From assembly GCF_914484835.1 (NCBI RefSeq), contig NZ_CAJZAR010000049.1:157812-221811 (forward strand): DNA of 64,000 nt, read 5' to 3'. Shown piece by piece: positions 16,585 through 24,543 of this stretch (the first letter of the stretch is position 1; the number at the start of each line of letters is the position of its first letter). Position numbers and translations under genes: made by a program. The notes beneath the pieces were generated by a model. It did not search any database and was not told the origin of the DNA. It saw nothing but the letters and a program-made list of their open reading frames with translations. The stretch is from Paraburkholderia tropica (GTDB lineage Bacteria > Pseudomonadota > Gammaproteobacteria > Burkholderiales > Burkholderiaceae).

Positions 16585-17640
16585 ATGTACGCCTATATTC
16601 TCAGACGTCTTTTGCTGATGGTGCCGACGCTCATCGGCGTGGTCACGGTCACGTTCATCGTCACGCAGTTCGTGCCGGGCGGTCCGGTCGAACAGGTGCT
16701 CACGCAGTTGCGCCACGGCAGCGGCGCGCGCGGCGGCGAAGTGGGCGCGGGCGGTGGCGGCTATCACGGCAGCCAGGGCGTGGACCCGCAGCAGATCGAG
16801 CAGATCAAGAAGCAGTTCGGCTTCGACAAGCCGCCGCTCACGCGCTACGTGATGATGCTCAAGGACTACGCGACCTTCGATCTCGGCCAGTCGTACTACC
16901 AGCACGCGAGCGTGTGGCAGGTGATCCGCGAGAAGCTGCCGGTGTCGATCTCGCTGGGCTTGTGGACCGTGATCCTCACGTATCTGATCTCGGTGCCGCT
17001 CGGCATTGCGAAGGCCGTGCGCAACGGCTCGCGCTTCGACACGGTCACAAGCGTGCTGGTGCTCGCGGGTTACGCGATTCCCGGCTTCGTGCTCGGCGTG
17101 CTGCTGCTGATGATGTTCGGCGGCGGCACCTTCTGGCAGGTGTTTCCGATGCGCGGCCTCACCTCCGACAACTTCGACGACCTCAGCGCGATCGGCAAGG
17201 TGCTCGATTATCTGTGGCACATGGTGCTGCCGGTCACGGCCTCGGTGGTGGGCAACTTCGCGATCGTCACGATCCTCACGAAGAACACCTTCCTCGAAGA
17301 AATCGGCCGCCAGTACGTGCTGACCGCGCGCGCGAAGGGCGCGCCCGAACGCGACGTGCTCTGGAAACACGTGCTGCGCAACGCGGCGATCCCGCTCGTC
17401 ACCGGTCTGCCCGCCGCCTTCGTCGGCGCGTTCCTCAACGGCAACCTGCTGATCGAAACGCTCTTTTCGCTCGATGGCATGGGCCAGCTTTCGTACGACT
17501 CGGTGATCCGCCGCGATTACCCCGTCGTGCTCGGCTCGCTCTTTCTGTTCACGCTGATCGCCCTCGTCACCAAACTCATTGCCGATGTCTGCTATGTCCT
17601 CGTCGACCCCCGCATCCAGTTCCACCGGCTGGACCGCTGA
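16585..17640 (+). CDS. yejB: Peptide ABC importer, permease 1 (YejB-like)
   Basis: 351 residues, start ATG after AAGGAG, 8 bp behind yejA. Inner-membrane permease of the DppB/OppB family: the first helix is YILRRLLLMVPTLIGVVTVT with the FVPGGPVEQ signature. A glycine-rich periplasmic insert at about residues 50-68 is typical of YejB rather than DppB. The EAA loop near residue 240 reads YVLTARAKGAPERDVLWKHV and contacts the ATPase. The C-terminus DPRIQFHRLDR is conserved in the family. Confidence 0.92.
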   Translation: MYAYILRRLLLMVPTLIGVVTVTFIVTQFVPGGPVEQVLTQLRHGSGARGGEVGAGGGGYHGSQGVDPQQIEQIKKQFGFDKPPLTRYVMMLKDYATFDLGQSYYQHASVWQVIREKLPVSISLGLWTVILTYLISVPLGIAKAVRNGSRFDTVTSVLVLAGYAIPGFVLGVLLLMMFGGGTFWQVFPMRGLTSDNFDDLSAIGKVLDYLWHMVLPVTASVVGNFAIVTILTKNTFLEEIGRQYVLTARAKGAPERDVLWKHVLRNAAIPLVTGLPAAFVGAFLNGNLLIETLFSLDGMGQLSYDSVIRRDYPVVLGSLFLFTLIALVTKLIADVCYVLVDPRIQFHRLDR

Positions 17641-18706
17641 TTCCGCCACGCTCGCGCACGCGCAGCCGGTTTCGCCGTGGCGTCGCACGTGGCTGCGCTT
17701 TCGCGCGCAGCGGCTCGGTTACTGGAGCCTCGTGATCTTCATGGTGCTGTTCGTCGTGAGCCTGTTCGGCGAAGTGCTGTCGAACGACCGGCCGCTCGTG
17801 GTGCGCTATGACGGGCACTACTATTTCCCGATCGTGAAGAACTATCCCGAGACCTTGTTCGGCGGCGATTTCCCCGCGCAGACCAATTATCTGGATCCGT
17901 ACATCCGCTCGAAGCTGACTTCGCACGGCAATTTCGCGGTCTATCCGCCGAATCCGTACCGCTACGACACGATCGACTATTTCGCGGCGCGCCCGTATCC
18001 CGCGCCGCCGTCGTCGAGCAACTGGCTCGGCACCGACCAGTTCGGCCGCGACGTGGTCGCGCGCCTGCTGTACGGCTTCCGCCTCTCGGTGCTGATGGCG
18101 TTCGCGCTCACGGTCTCGGGCGTGCTGCTCGGCGTGCTCACGGGCGCGGTGCAGGGCTTCTACGGCGGACGCACCGACCTGATCGGCCAGCGCCTGATCG
18201 AGATCTGGAGTTCGATGCCGGACCTCTATCTGCTGATCATCTTCGCGTCGATCTTCGAGCCCACGCTGTGGCTGCTGTTCATCCTGCTCTCGATGTTCGG
18301 CTGGCTCGTGCTGTCCGATTACGTGCGCGCCGAATTCCTGCGCAACCGCTCGCTCGATTACGTTAAGGCTGCGCGCACGATGGGCCTGACTAACTGGCAG
18401 ATCATGTGGCGACACGTGCTGCCGAACAGTCTCACGCCGGTCATCACGTTCCTGCCGTTCCGCATGAGCGCGGCGATTCTCTCGCTGACGAGTCTCGATT
18501 TCCTGGGCCTTGGCGTGCCGCCGCCGATGCCGAGCCTCGGCGAGCTGCTGCAAGAGGGCAAGAACAATCTCGACGCATGGTGGATTTCGATTTCCGCGTT
18601 CGCTGCGTTGGTGATTACGCTGCTGCTGCTGACCTTCATGGGCGACGCGCTGCGCAATGCGCTCGACACGCGCGCACGCGGCTCGGCATTCGGCGGAGGC
18701 AAATGA
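17585..18706 (+). CDS. yejE: Peptide ABC importer, permease 2 (YejE-like)
   Basis: 373 residues if read from ATG 17585; ATG 17594 is an equally good start, and either overlaps the end of yejB by about 50 bp. DppC/OppC-type permease with a first helix near residue 45 (WSLVIFMVLFVVSLFGEVL). A large periplasmic loop with YDGHYYFPIVKNYPETLFGG, typical of YejE, follows; then NWLGTDQFGRDVVARLLYGF and the EAA loop YVKAARTMGLTNWQIMWRHV. It pairs with YejB to form the pore. The gene ends inside the start of yejF (ATGA overlap). Confidence 0.9.
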   Translation: MSAMSSSTPASSSTGWTADSATLAHAQPVSPWRRTWLRFRAQRLGYWSLVIFMVLFVVSLFGEVLSNDRPLVVRYDGHYYFPIVKNYPETLFGGDFPAQTNYLDPYIRSKLTSHGNFAVYPPNPYRYDTIDYFAARPYPAPPSSSNWLGTDQFGRDVVARLLYGFRLSVLMAFALTVSGVLLGVLTGAVQGFYGGRTDLIGQRLIEIWSSMPDLYLLIIFASIFEPTLWLLFILLSMFGWLVLSDYVRAEFLRNRSLDYVKAARTMGLTNWQIMWRHVLPNSLTPVITFLPFRMSAAILSLTSLDFLGLGVPPPMPSLGELLQEGKNNLDAWWISISAFAALVITLLLLTFMGDALRNALDTRARGSAFGGGK

Positions 18707-20349
18707 TGAGCGCACCGTTGCTGGATATTCAGGACTTTTCCGTGCGCTTCGGCGACAAGCTGGCCGTGCGCGATCTGAGTCTTTCGATCGGGCGCGGCGA
18801 GCGTGTCGCGCTGGTCGGCGAGTCGGGTTCGGGCAAGAGCGTGACGGCGCTGTCGATTCTCGGTCTCGTCGCGCAGGCGGAACTAGGCGGGCGCATGCTG
18901 CTCGACGGCGTGGACCTGTTGCAGCAAAGCGAGCGCCAGATGCGCGGCATTCGCGGCGGCGACATCGCCATGGTGTTTCAGGAGCCGATGACCGCGCTCA
19001 ATCCGCTGTTCACGATCGGCAAGCAGATCGCGGAAAGCCTGCGCCTGCACGAAGGCCTGCGCCCGAACGCGGCGCGCGCGCGCGGCATCGAACTCTTGCG
19101 GCGCACCGGCATTCCCGAACCGGAGCGCCGCATCGACAGCTTCCCGCATCAACTCTCGGGCGGCCAGCGCCAGCGCGCGATGATCGCGATGGCGCTCGCG
19201 TGCCGTCCGCGCCTGTTGCTCGCCGACGAACCGACCACGGCGCTCGACGTGACCGTGCGCCAGCAGATCGTCGATCTGCTGCTCGAATTGCAGGAGCAGG
19301 AAGCGGCCGCGCGCGGCATGGCCGTGCTGCTGATCACGCACGATCTGAATCTCGTGCGCCGTTTCGCGCAGCGCGTGGCCGTGATGGAAAAGGGCGTGCT
19401 GGTGGAAACCAACACGACCGAGGCGCTGTTTTCGAATCCGCAGCATCCGTACACGCAGCGTCTGCTCGACAGCGAGCCGTCGCGCGCGGTGCAGCCGGTC
19501 GCGCCCGACGCGCCCGTGATTCTCGACGTGAAAGATCTGGCCGTCGATTACCGCACGGCGGGCAAAGGCTGGCGCTCGCTGTTCGGCGGCGATACCTTCC
19601 GCGCCGTGCACGAAGCGAGCCTCACGCTCAAGCGCGGCGAAACGCTCGGCGTGGTTGGCGAATCGGGTTCCGGCAAATCGACGCTGGCCTCGACGGTGTT
19701 AGGCTTGCAGGGCGCGGCGGCGGGCGAGATCCGCATCGACGGGCAGCCGCTCGCCGCGCTGCGCGGCGCGGGCGAACGCCTCTCGCTTTACAAGCGCATG
19801 CAGGTCGTATTTCAGGACCCTTTCGGTTCGCTCTCGCCGCGCATGACGATCGAGCAGATCGTCGGCGAAGGGCTCACGGTGCATCAGCCGCAACTGAAGG
19901 GCGAGGCGAAGCGCCGCCGCATCGGCGGGTTGCTGGAGGAAGTCGGGCTGCCTGCCGAGTCGATGCTGCGTTATCCGCACGAATTCTCGGGCGGCCAGCG
20001 CCAGCGCATCGCGATTGCGCGCGCGCTCGCGGTCGAGCCCGAGATGATCGTGCTCGACGAACCGACCAGCGCACTCGACGTTTCCATCCAGAAACAGGTG
20101 CTGACGTTGCTCACGGACCTGCAAAAGCGGTATCGTCTGAGCTATCTGTTTATCACGCACGATCTCGCGGTGATGCGCGCGATGGCGCATCGCGTGATCG
20201 TGATGAAGGCGGGGCGCATCGTCGAGCAGGGCGACACGCTCGCGGTGCTCGACGCGCCCACGCATCCCTATACGCAATCGCTGCTCGCGGCATCGATGCT
20301 GGCGAATCCCGCCACGCGTCCCGTCGCGCTCAAGGAGAACATTGCATGA
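18703..20349 (+). CDS. yejF: Peptide ABC importer, fused dual ATPase (YejF-like)
   Basis: 548 residues with two complete ABC cassettes in one chain, as in YejF. Cassette 1: GESGSGKS near residue 40, LSGGQRQRAMIAMA, LLLADEPTTALDV. Cassette 2: GESGSGKS near residue 320, FSGGQRQRIAIARAL, IVLDEPTSALDV. Both have the following histidine switch (LLITHDL and LFITHDL). ATG 18703 follows GGAGG and overlaps the yejE stop by four bases, and its own stop overlaps the tldD start in the same way, so the genes are translated together. Confidence 0.95.
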   Translation: MMSAPLLDIQDFSVRFGDKLAVRDLSLSIGRGERVALVGESGSGKSVTALSILGLVAQAELGGRMLLDGVDLLQQSERQMRGIRGGDIAMVFQEPMTALNPLFTIGKQIAESLRLHEGLRPNAARARGIELLRRTGIPEPERRIDSFPHQLSGGQRQRAMIAMALACRPRLLLADEPTTALDVTVRQQIVDLLLELQEQEAAARGMAVLLITHDLNLVRRFAQRVAVMEKGVLVETNTTEALFSNPQHPYTQRLLDSEPSRAVQPVAPDAPVILDVKDLAVDYRTAGKGWRSLFGGDTFRAVHEASLTLKRGETLGVVGESGSGKSTLASTVLGLQGAAAGEIRIDGQPLAALRGAGERLSLYKRMQVVFQDPFGSLSPRMTIEQIVGEGLTVHQPQLKGEAKRRRIGGLLEEVGLPAESMLRYPHEFSGGQRQRIAIARALAVEPEMIVLDEPTSALDVSIQKQVLTLLTDLQKRYRLSYLFITHDLAVMRAMAHRVIVMKAGRIVEQGDTLAVLDAPTHPYTQSLLAASMLANPATRPVALKENIA

Positions 20350-21782
20350 TCGATGAAAGCTGGACGTTGGCTGCGCGCGGACTGCGCAGCGCGGCCGACT
20401 TCTGGTCGGTGCGTTTCGTGGACGAACGCAAGGACGATCACGTCGTGCGCAACGACGTGGCGCTGCCGCTGCGCATCGCGCGCGAACGCGGCGCGATGGT
20501 GACGGCGTGGGCCGGCGCGGGTGCGGGCTACGCGGCCACGGCGGACCTCACGGCGAGCGGCCTGCAGCGCGCGCTGGAGATCGCCACGGCGCGCGCGCAG
20601 GCAAGCGCGGCGCACGGGCTGATCGACCATCGCGAGATCGCGCGGCCCGCGCAGAGCGGCGAATACGTCTCGCCGAACGCGCAGGCGGCGCTGCCGTCGC
20701 GGCGCGAATGGCTCGAACGCCTCGCGCACGAATGCGCGGCGGCGAAGCTCGATGCGCGCATCGTGCAGCGCGTGGCGGGCATGGAAGTCACGCAGAGCGA
20801 CCAGCTTTACCTGACGAGCGACGGCGTGCGCATCGAGCAGCGCTTCCGCTTTTTGATGCCCAATGTCGCGGTGGTCGCGCACGACGACGGCGACACCCAG
20901 GAGCGCACGCTCGGCGGCCACTACGGCACGCTCGCGCAGGGCGGCATGGAAATTCTCGGGCGCTATGGCTTCGACGGCTCGGGCGCGCGCGTCGCGAATG
21001 AGGCGCTGCAACTGCTCGCCGCGCCGAACTGCCCCACGGGCAAGCGCGACCTGCTGCTGATGCCCGACCAGATGATGCTGCAGATTCACGAGTCGATCGG
21101 CCATCCGCTCGAACTCGACCGCATTCTCGGCGACGAGCGCAATTTCGCGGGCTGGAGCTTCGTGAAGCCGGAGATGTTCGGCAGCTACCAGTACGGCTCC
21201 GAACTGCTCAACGTGACCTTCGACCCGGACACGCGCGAGGAAGCCGCCGCCTACGCCTTCGACGACGACGGCAGCGCGGCCAGCAAGCAATATCTGATTC
21301 GCGAAGGCGTGCTGGAGCGTCCGCTCGGCGGCGCGCTTTCGCAGCAGCGCGCGGGCCTGCCGGGCGTGGCGAACTCGCGCGCGGCGAACTGGAATCGTCC
21401 GCCCATCGACCGCATGGCGAACCTCAATATCGAGCCGGGCGACCAGCCGCTCGACGCGCTGATCGCGGGCATCGAGCACGGCATTCTGATGAGCACCAAC
21501 ACGTCCTGGTCCATCGACGATCATCGCAACAAGTTTCAGTTCGGCTGCGAGTTCGGTCAGCTGATCGAAAACGGCAAGCTCACGGAGATCGTCAAGCGGC
21601 CGAGCTATCGCGGCATTTCCGCGAGCTTCTGGCGCAGCCTCGCGGCCGTGGGCGACGCGTCCACGCGCGAGGTCTATGGCACGCCGATGTGCGGCAAGGG
21701 CGAGCCCGCGCAGGTCATCCGCGTGGGCCATGCGTCGCCGGCCTGCGTGTTTTCCAACGTCGAAGTCTTCGGAGCCGCCTGA
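20346..21782 (+). CDS. tldD: TldD-family metalloprotease (active subunit)
   Basis: 478 residues, close to E. coli TldD (481). The zinc motif HExxxH is present as HESIGHPLE near residue 250, and the downstream ligand cysteine is in GTPMCGKGEP near residue 450. Known TldD/TldE heterodimers trim unfolded peptides; in E. coli they mature microcin B17 and break down imported or toxic peptides. Its ATG overlaps the stop of the YejF-like ATPase, and its stop overlaps the start of the TldE subunit. Being linked to a peptide importer instead of standing alone suggests it processes what the importer delivers. Confidence 0.93.
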   Translation: MIDESWTLAARGLRSAADFWSVRFVDERKDDHVVRNDVALPLRIARERGAMVTAWAGAGAGYAATADLTASGLQRALEIATARAQASAAHGLIDHREIARPAQSGEYVSPNAQAALPSRREWLERLAHECAAAKLDARIVQRVAGMEVTQSDQLYLTSDGVRIEQRFRFLMPNVAVVAHDDGDTQERTLGGHYGTLAQGGMEILGRYGFDGSGARVANEALQLLAAPNCPTGKRDLLLMPDQMMLQIHESIGHPLELDRILGDERNFAGWSFVKPEMFGSYQYGSELLNVTFDPDTREEAAAYAFDDDGSAASKQYLIREGVLERPLGGALSQQRAGLPGVANSRAANWNRPPIDRMANLNIEPGDQPLDALIAGIEHGILMSTNTSWSIDDHRNKFQFGCEFGQLIENGKLTEIVKRPSYRGISASFWRSLAAVGDASTREVYGTPMCGKGEPAQVIRVGHASPACVFSNVEVFGAA

Positions 21783-23194
21783 TGAGCGACACGCTTTTTG
21801 CCGGTAAGGACGCCCGCACCGAGGCCCGCACCGAAGCCCGCACAGGCACGCGCGCAGCGGGCGCGTCGATCGACTGGCACGCCCACTTCGCGATGCTCGC
21901 CGACGCCATCGAGCGTCAGCGCCAGCCCGGCGAGACCGTGCTCAGCGCGTTCGCGGGCGAGCAGTCCGATTTCATCCGCTTCAACGCGGGCAAGGTGCGC
22001 CAGAGCGGCCAGGTGGAGCAGGGGCGTCTGACGCTGCGGCTCGTGCACGGCGCGCGCCAGGCGTATTCGACGCTCGACCTGAGCGGCGACGCGAACGCCG
22101 ACGTGCGCCACGTCGCCGAGGCGCTCGCAGCGCTGCGCGAAAGCCTGCTCGACGCGCCCGACGATCCGCACGTGCTGTTCGACACCACGTCGTGGTCGCG
22201 CAGCACGCGCCGCAACGGCAAGCTGCCGCAGCCGCAGGCGCTCGTCGAACTCGTCGCGCAATGCGCGCAAGGGCTCGATTTCGTGGGCTTCTACGCGGGC
22301 GGCACGCTCTCGCGCGGCTTCGCGTCCACCACGGGCAGCCGCGGCTGGTACGAAGTGGAGAACTTCAATTTCAGCTGGTCGCTGTATCAGCCGAACGGGC
22401 GCGCGATCAAGACGCGCTACGCGGGCGACGCGTGGGATGACGCCGTGTTCGCGGCGAAGGTGAGCGAGGCGGCGGCGCGTTTGCCGGTGCTGCTGCGCGC
22501 GCCGCGCGTGCTCACGCCGGGCGGCTATCGCGCGTGGCTCGCGCCGTCGGCGCTCGCCGAATTCGTGGAGTCGATGGCGTGGGGCGGCTTTTCGGCGCGC
22601 GCCCAGGCGGCCTCGACGAGCCCGCTCTACAAGCTCAACACGGGCGCTGCTGCGTTCGATCCGCGCGTGTCGCTGGCGGAATCGCTCGAACTGGGCATCT
22701 CGCCCGCCTTCAACGACGACGGTTATCTGCGCGCGAGCGTGCCGCTGATCGAAGGCGGTCGCGGCGTGGGCCAGCTGACGAGCGCGCGTTCGGCGCGCGA
22801 GTATGGGCTCGAACCGAACGGCGCGTTGCCGGAGGAAAGGGCGACCACGGTTTCGATGGCGACTGGCGACCTCGCGCCTGAGGACGTGCTCGCGCGGCTG
22901 GGTACGGGGCTTTACGTCGGCAATCTCTGGTACGTGAACTTCTCGGACCGCATGAATTGCCGCCTGACCGGCATGACGCGTTTCGCGACCTTCTGGGTGG
23001 AAGACGGCGAGATCGTCGCGCCGGTCGACGCCATGCGTTTCGACGACAGCCTGTACGGCCTGCTCGGCGAGCGTCTGGAAGCGCTGGGCGCAGAGTCCGA
23101 ACTGCTGCTCTCCGATTCCACCTGGGGACAGCGCGCGACCGGCGGCCTGCAACTGCCGGGCGCGCTAGTTAAGTCGTTCGAACTGGTGTTGTAG
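21782..23194 (+). CDS. pmbA: TldE/PmbA-type partner subunit
   Basis: 470 residues from ATG 21782, which overlaps the tldD stop. It shares the TldD fold (FIRFNAGKVRQSGQVEQGRL near the N-terminus, WYEVENFNFSWSLYQPNGRA, ISPAFNDDGYLRASVPLIEG in the middle) but has no HExxxH motif, as expected for the non-catalytic TldE partner. The N-terminus (residues 10-22) is a short tandem repeat, ARTEARTEARTGTR, encoded by a repeated 12-base unit. Longer in-frame starts run into tldD and are unlikely. Confidence 0.92.
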   Translation: MSDTLFAGKDARTEARTEARTGTRAAGASIDWHAHFAMLADAIERQRQPGETVLSAFAGEQSDFIRFNAGKVRQSGQVEQGRLTLRLVHGARQAYSTLDLSGDANADVRHVAEALAALRESLLDAPDDPHVLFDTTSWSRSTRRNGKLPQPQALVELVAQCAQGLDFVGFYAGGTLSRGFASTTGSRGWYEVENFNFSWSLYQPNGRAIKTRYAGDAWDDAVFAAKVSEAAARLPVLLRAPRVLTPGGYRAWLAPSALAEFVESMAWGGFSARAQAASTSPLYKLNTGAAAFDPRVSLAESLELGISPAFNDDGYLRASVPLIEGGRGVGQLTSARSAREYGLEPNGALPEERATTVSMATGDLAPEDVLARLGTGLYVGNLWYVNFSDRMNCRLTGMTRFATFWVEDGEIVAPVDAMRFDDSLYGLLGERLEALGAESELLLSDSTWGQRATGGLQLPGALVKSFELVL

Positions 23195-23217
23195 CCCGCG
23201 CGAGCGGGACGGGAGGT

Positions 23218-23312
23218 CACGCGGCGCGCACGAGGGCGCGCGCCGCGCGTGCATTTCGGCGGTGGAGGAAAGCAGGAAAGCCGGAAAGCAGAAAAGCAGA
23301 AAAGCAGTAAAG
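23218..23312 (+). repeat. Hairpin plus purine-rich 9-base repeat between tldE and acetyltransferase genes
   Basis: A GC stem at about 23218-23252 is followed by five to six near-copies of a 9-base unit of the type GGAAAGCAG or GAAAAGCAG (23266-23312). The tract is purine-only on this strand apart from the C of each unit. It may be a slippage-prone spacer or an unstructured leader of the acetyltransferase genes. Confidence 0.6.
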
Positions 23313-23362
23313 AACGCGCAGTACGGAAGTGCAGCAAAACGTAAAACAACAAGGATGCACAG

Positions 23363-23911
23363 ATGTCGAATAACGCAAATCCGCAGACGGGCGGGCCGCT
23401 CGTGCTGCGCGGCATACGGGAGCGCGACGCGGAGCAACTGCACGCGCTGATCTACTCGCCGTCGATGGCGCACGGCGATCCGCAAACGCCGTTTCGCACG
23501 CTGGAATCCACGCGCGAATGGCTCGCCAAACGCACGCCGCAACTCGTCATGATCGGCGCCTGGATGGGCGAGGAACTGGTCGGCGAAGGCCAGGTGCAGA
23601 TCGGCCGCATGCGCCGCGCGCACGTGGCCGAAATCGGCGTGGGCGTGCACGGCGACTGGCAGCGGCGCGGCGTGGGCACGCGGCTCGTCGAAGAGATGCT
23701 CGATCTGGCCGACAACTGGCTCGGCCTGCGCCGCCTCGAACTCAGGGTCTTCGTCGACAACGCGCCCGCCATCGCGCTCTATCGCAAGAGCGGCTTCGAG
23801 ATCGAAGGCCGGCTGCGCGGCAACACGCTGCGCGACGGCGCTTACGTCGATTCGTTTCTGATGGGGCGTCTGCGCGCGCCGCTTCCTTACGTCGAAAGCG
23901 AGGCGTCATGA
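23363..23911 (+). CDS. GNAT-family N-acetyltransferase, copy 1
   Basis: 182 residues, start ATG 23363 after AAGGA. The acetyl-CoA site (motif A) is WQRRGVGTRLVEEMLDLA; FVDNAPAIALYRKSGFEIEG is the standard C-terminal half of RimI/RimJ-like enzymes. It likely transfers an acetyl group to an amine. It follows the peptide importer and protease genes, and the next gene is a tandem paralog whose start overlaps its stop by four bases. Family members such as MccE acetylate processed microcin C and give immunity, so a detoxifying role is possible but not shown. Confidence 0.88.
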   Translation: MSNNANPQTGGPLVLRGIRERDAEQLHALIYSPSMAHGDPQTPFRTLESTREWLAKRTPQLVMIGAWMGEELVGEGQVQIGRMRRAHVAEIGVGVHGDWQRRGVGTRLVEEMLDLADNWLGLRRLELRVFVDNAPAIALYRKSGFEIEGRLRGNTLRDGAYVDSFLMGRLRAPLPYVESEAS

Positions 23912-24528
23912 ATCTTCTCCACGATGCCGCGGCCGAGCGCGCCGCATTCGCGAAAGCGCTGCGCGTGCGCGCCGCCGAAGTCGACGACGCCGACGCGATG
24001 GCGGCGCTCATGAACCTGCCGGGCGTGCGTCCCGGCACGCTCTCGCACGGCTACCGCACGGGCGAAGCCGTGCGCGCCTGGCTCGCGAGCCAGAAGGCCG
24101 ACTCGATGACGGTCGTGGCCGAATACGAAGGGCAGATCGTCGGGCAGTCCGAACTGCGGGCGCACGACGGGCGGCGCGCGCATTGCGGCTCGCTCGGCAT
24201 TTCGGTGCACGACGCGTATCACGGGCGCGGCGTGGGTTCGCTGCTGCTCGCCGCGCTGCTCGACGCCGCCGACAACGCGTTCGGCCTGCGCCGCATCGAA
24301 CTGCAGGTGTTCGCCGACAACGCGCCTGCGCTCGCGCTCTATCGCAAGTTCGGTTTCGAGGTGGAGGCGTGCGCCCGCGCGGACGCGATCCGCGACGGCG
24401 CGCTGCACGACGTGCTGCACATGGCGCGGCTCGTCGATGCGCCCGCGTTCGCGCCGCCCGCCGACACGACAGGCGAGAACGCAAGCGCAAGCGCAGACAC
24501 CACCCCGGACTCCCCGACAGCCCTCTAA
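23908..24528 (+). CDS. GNAT-family N-acetyltransferase, copy 2
   Basis: 206 residues from ATG 23908, overlapping the previous stop. Motif A is HGRGVGSLLLAALLDAADN; the next block, IELQVFADNAPALALYRKFG, aligns closely with copy 1, so the two arose by duplication. It has an extra C-terminal tail rich in alanine, threonine and aspartate (about residues 180-206). The two enzymes may act on two related products or two positions of one product. It is followed 15 bp later by the RND pump gene. Confidence 0.87.
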   Translation: MNLLHDAAAERAAFAKALRVRAAEVDDADAMAALMNLPGVRPGTLSHGYRTGEAVRAWLASQKADSMTVVAEYEGQIVGQSELRAHDGRRAHCGSLGISVHDAYHGRGVGSLLLAALLDAADNAFGLRRIELQVFADNAPALALYRKFGFEVEACARADAIRDGALHDVLHMARLVDAPAFAPPADTTGENASASADTTPDSPTAL

Positions 24529-24543
24529 GCCAGGACGCCTCGC

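Noticed and set aside
23266..23312. Repeat array as a possible CRISPR
   Set aside because: Units are only 9 bases with no spacers; it is a simple tandem repeat.
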